This document shows, one piece after another, positions 5,047 to 6,659 of a stretch of 6,659 nt of DNA (positions are counted from its first letter, which is position 1; the number at the start of each line of letters is the position of its first letter). A program made the translations under genes and the position numbers. The notes beneath the pieces were generated by a model that was given only the letters and a program-made list of their open reading frames with translations, made no database searches and was not told where the DNA came from. Source of the DNA: Candidatus Solincola tengchongensis (GTDB lineage: Bacteria > Actinomycetota > Geothermincolia > Geothermincolales > RBG-13-55-18); NCBI GenBank assembly GCA_015711895.1, contig JACVJH010000161.1, forward strand, positions 1 through 6,659, read 5' to 3'.

Positions 5047-6659
5047 TCAGATGGCCACCACCCGCATGACCTCCTCGATGGAGGTGATGCCCATCTTGAC
5101 CTTGATGAAACCGTCGTCGCGCATGGTGATGAGGCCCTCTTCCTTGGCCTGTTTCATGATCGTCGTGGCCGAGGCCTCCTTGACGGTGAGCTTCTTTATC
5201 TCCTCGCTCATGGGCATGACCTCGTAGAGGCCGATGCGTCCCTTGTACCCCGTGCCCCCGCACTTGGCGCAACCGTTCTCGTTGGCCTTGTAGAGGATCA
5301 GGTCATCCATGTCCTGGTAGGGGAAGTCCAGGGCTTTGAGCACCTCGATGTCGGGTTCATAGGGCACCTTGCAGTTGGGACAGAGCTTGCGCACCAGCCT
5401 CTGGGCCATCACGCAGTTGACGGCGGAAGAGACCAGGAAGGCCTCCACCCCCATCTCGATGAGGCGGGGCAGGGCGCTGGGTGCATCGTTGGTGTGCAGG
5501 GTGGATAATACCAGGTGGCCGGTGAGGGCGGCCTCGATGGCCGTCTTGGCCGTCTCACGGTCGCGGATCTCGCCCACCATCAAGATGTCGGGAGAGGTTC
5601 GCAGGATGTTGCGCAGGGCGTTGGCGAAGGTGAGGCCGGCTTTGGGGTTCACCTGTACCTGGTTGATACCGGCCAGGCGGTACTCCACGGGGTCCTCCAC
5701 GGTGGTGATGTTCTTGTGCTCCGTGTTGAGCACGTTCAGGGTGGCGTAGAGGGAGGTGGACTTCCCGCTGCCGGTGGGGCCGGTGACCAGGAGGGCCCCG
5801 TGGGGTTTGGTGAAGGCCTGGCGGTACTTCTCCAGCGCTTCGGGCAGGAAGCCGAGGTCCTCCAGCCGCAGGAGAATGCTCGATTTGTCCAGGATACGCA
5901 TGACCACCTTCTCCCCGTAGACGGTGGGGAGGACGGCGACCCGGAAGTCGATGGCCTTACCGTTGGTGACCAACCCGAAGTGCCCGTCCTGGGGGACCCT
6001 CCGCTCGGCGATGTTCAAGTCGGAGATGATCTTGATGCGTGACACTATCCCATCGTGCACGTTCTTGGGAAGGCGCTTTATCTCCTGACAAACACCGTCT
6101 ATGCGGTAGCGGATGAGGACCTCGTTCTCGCGGGGGTCGATGTGTATGTCGCTGGCTCCCCGGTTGATGGCCTCGGTTATCATCGTTGTGGTAAATCTTA
6201 CCAGAGGCGTGTCGTCCACCACGCCGGTGATGCCCTCGGCCTCCTCCTCGCCTTTGTCTTGGAGGGCCTCCTCCACCACGTCCGTGTCCAGGTGGTAGTA
6301 TCGCTGGATGGCGCTCAGGATGTCCTCCCGCGCGCTCACCACCGGCTTGACCTCGTACCCGGTGCTCAGGCGGATGTCGTCCAGGGCGTAGATGTTGGTG
6401 GGGTCGGCCATGGCCACCACCAGCTTCCCGTCCTCGAAGTCGATGGGGATGCAACTGTAGCGCCTGGCCATGGATTCGTCTATGGAGGTGGTGGCCTGGA
6501 TGTTTATCTTGTACTCCAGGAGGTCAACGTACTCCAGGCCCAGTTCGCGGGCGATAAGCTCCGCCAACTGGTTCTCCTTGACCATTCCCATCTCGAGTAG
6601 CACCCGGCCCAGGCTGGCCCCGGTCTCCTTCTGTCGCTCCAGGGCCTGCGCCAGCTGCT
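5047..6659 (-). CDS. pilB: Type IV pilus / type II secretion assembly ATPase, PilB/GspE family (5' end outside window)
   Basis: This is a hexameric cytoplasmic motor ATPase that drives pilin or pseudopilin assembly. The frame stays open to the right edge and codes for family-typical sequence there (QLAQALERQKETGASLGR), so the GTG at 6603 is not the start; only the first residues are missing. Numbered from the first full codon (6657-6655), 536 residues are visible. About 1-48 is the second half of an MshEN/T2SSE N-domain, and the ATPase core follows. Its motifs are the Asp box TTVEDPVEY (about 318-326), Walker A GPTGSGKST (293-301), Walker B ILMVGEIRD (358-366, catalytic Glu363) and His box LSTLHTNDA (384-392). 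The zinc-binding cysteines are at 426, 429, 463 and 466 (CPNC and CAKC). All key residues are present and the length fits PilB/GspE. PilB is favoured over GspE by overall resemblance, but without pilC, pilT or gsp neighbours this is not settled. It is convergent with the STAS gene, so in a separate transcript. Confidence 0.95.
   Translation of the reverse strand, partial: QLAQALERQKETGASLGRVLLEMGMVKENQLAELIARELGLEYVDLLEYKINIQATTSIDESMARRYSCIPIDFEDGKLVVAMADPTNIYALDDIRLSTGYEVKPVVSAREDILSAIQRYYHLDTDVVEEALQDKGEEEAEGITGVVDDTPLVRFTTTMITEAINRGASDIHIDPRENEVLIRYRIDGVCQEIKRLPKNVHDGIVSRIKIISDLNIAERRVPQDGHFGLVTNGKAIDFRVAVLPTVYGEKVVMRILDKSSILLRLEDLGFLPEALEKYRQAFTKPHGALLVTGPTGSGKSTSLYATLNVLNTEHKNITTVEDPVEYRLAGINQVQVNPKAGLTFANALRNILRTSPDILMVGEIRDRETAKTAIEAALTGHLVLSTLHTNDAPSALPRLIEMGVEAFLVSSAVNCVMAQRLVRKLCPNCKVPYEPDIEVLKALDFPYQDMDDLILYKANENGCAKCGGTGYKGRIGLYEVMPMSEEIKKLTVKEASATTIMKQAKEEGLITMRDDGFIKVKMGITSIEEVMRVVAI

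Noticed and set aside
5005..6600. Several + strand open frames over the ATPase gene, rich in His, Asp, Val and Gly
   Set aside because: They are shadows of the PilB/GspE coding sequence, whose motifs are complete on the - strand.
6601..6603. GTG as the start codon of the ATPase gene
   Set aside because: The 18 codons upstream are open and encode typical MshEN sequence, so the gene continues past the right edge.

Overview
The window looks like chromosomal DNA from a GC-rich bacterium. The type IV pilus/type II secretion ATPase, the B-box-like zinc finger membrane protein, the STAS protein and the TTG start behind a strong GGAGGT site would suit a deep-branching actinomycete or another GC-rich Gram-positive or Chloroflexi-like lineage. 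No ribosomal or marker gene is present, so the taxonomy is a guess. There are five protein genes, two of them cut by the window edges. I see no RNA gene, insertion sequence, CRISPR array or phage gene.

Left part (1-1379): the 3' end of a large gene on the + strand. It encodes a very regular 23-residue helical-hairpin repeat protein of unknown function, followed by a short non-repeat C-terminal tail and a good intrinsic terminator.

Middle left (1380-2777): a stand-alone gene for a helical lipoprotein of unknown function, followed by a 419-base gap. This stretch is poorer in GC than its flanks. The gap holds a terminator-like stem that can compete, or form a pseudoknot, with an overlapping hairpin, and then a purine-rich leader.

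Middle right (2778-4808): a two-gene operon. The first gene encodes a membrane protein with an N-terminal B-box-like zinc-binding head, a disordered linker of about 350 residues with a repeated short motif, and four C-terminal membrane helices. The second, 21 bases downstream, encodes a stand-alone STAS domain of the anti-sigma-factor-antagonist type with a conserved candidate phospho-serine. Together they look like a membrane-linked signalling pair, but no kinase, phosphatase or sigma factor is visible.

Right part (5047-6659): on the - strand and convergent with the STAS gene lies a PilB/GspE assembly ATPase. All its catalytic motifs are intact. Its reading frame runs off the right edge, and the visible N-terminus is an MshEN-type domain, a family that can bind cyclic di-GMP. 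The best candidates for something undescribed are the repeat protein, with its nine-unit super-repeat, and the zinc head-linker-4TM/STAS pair.
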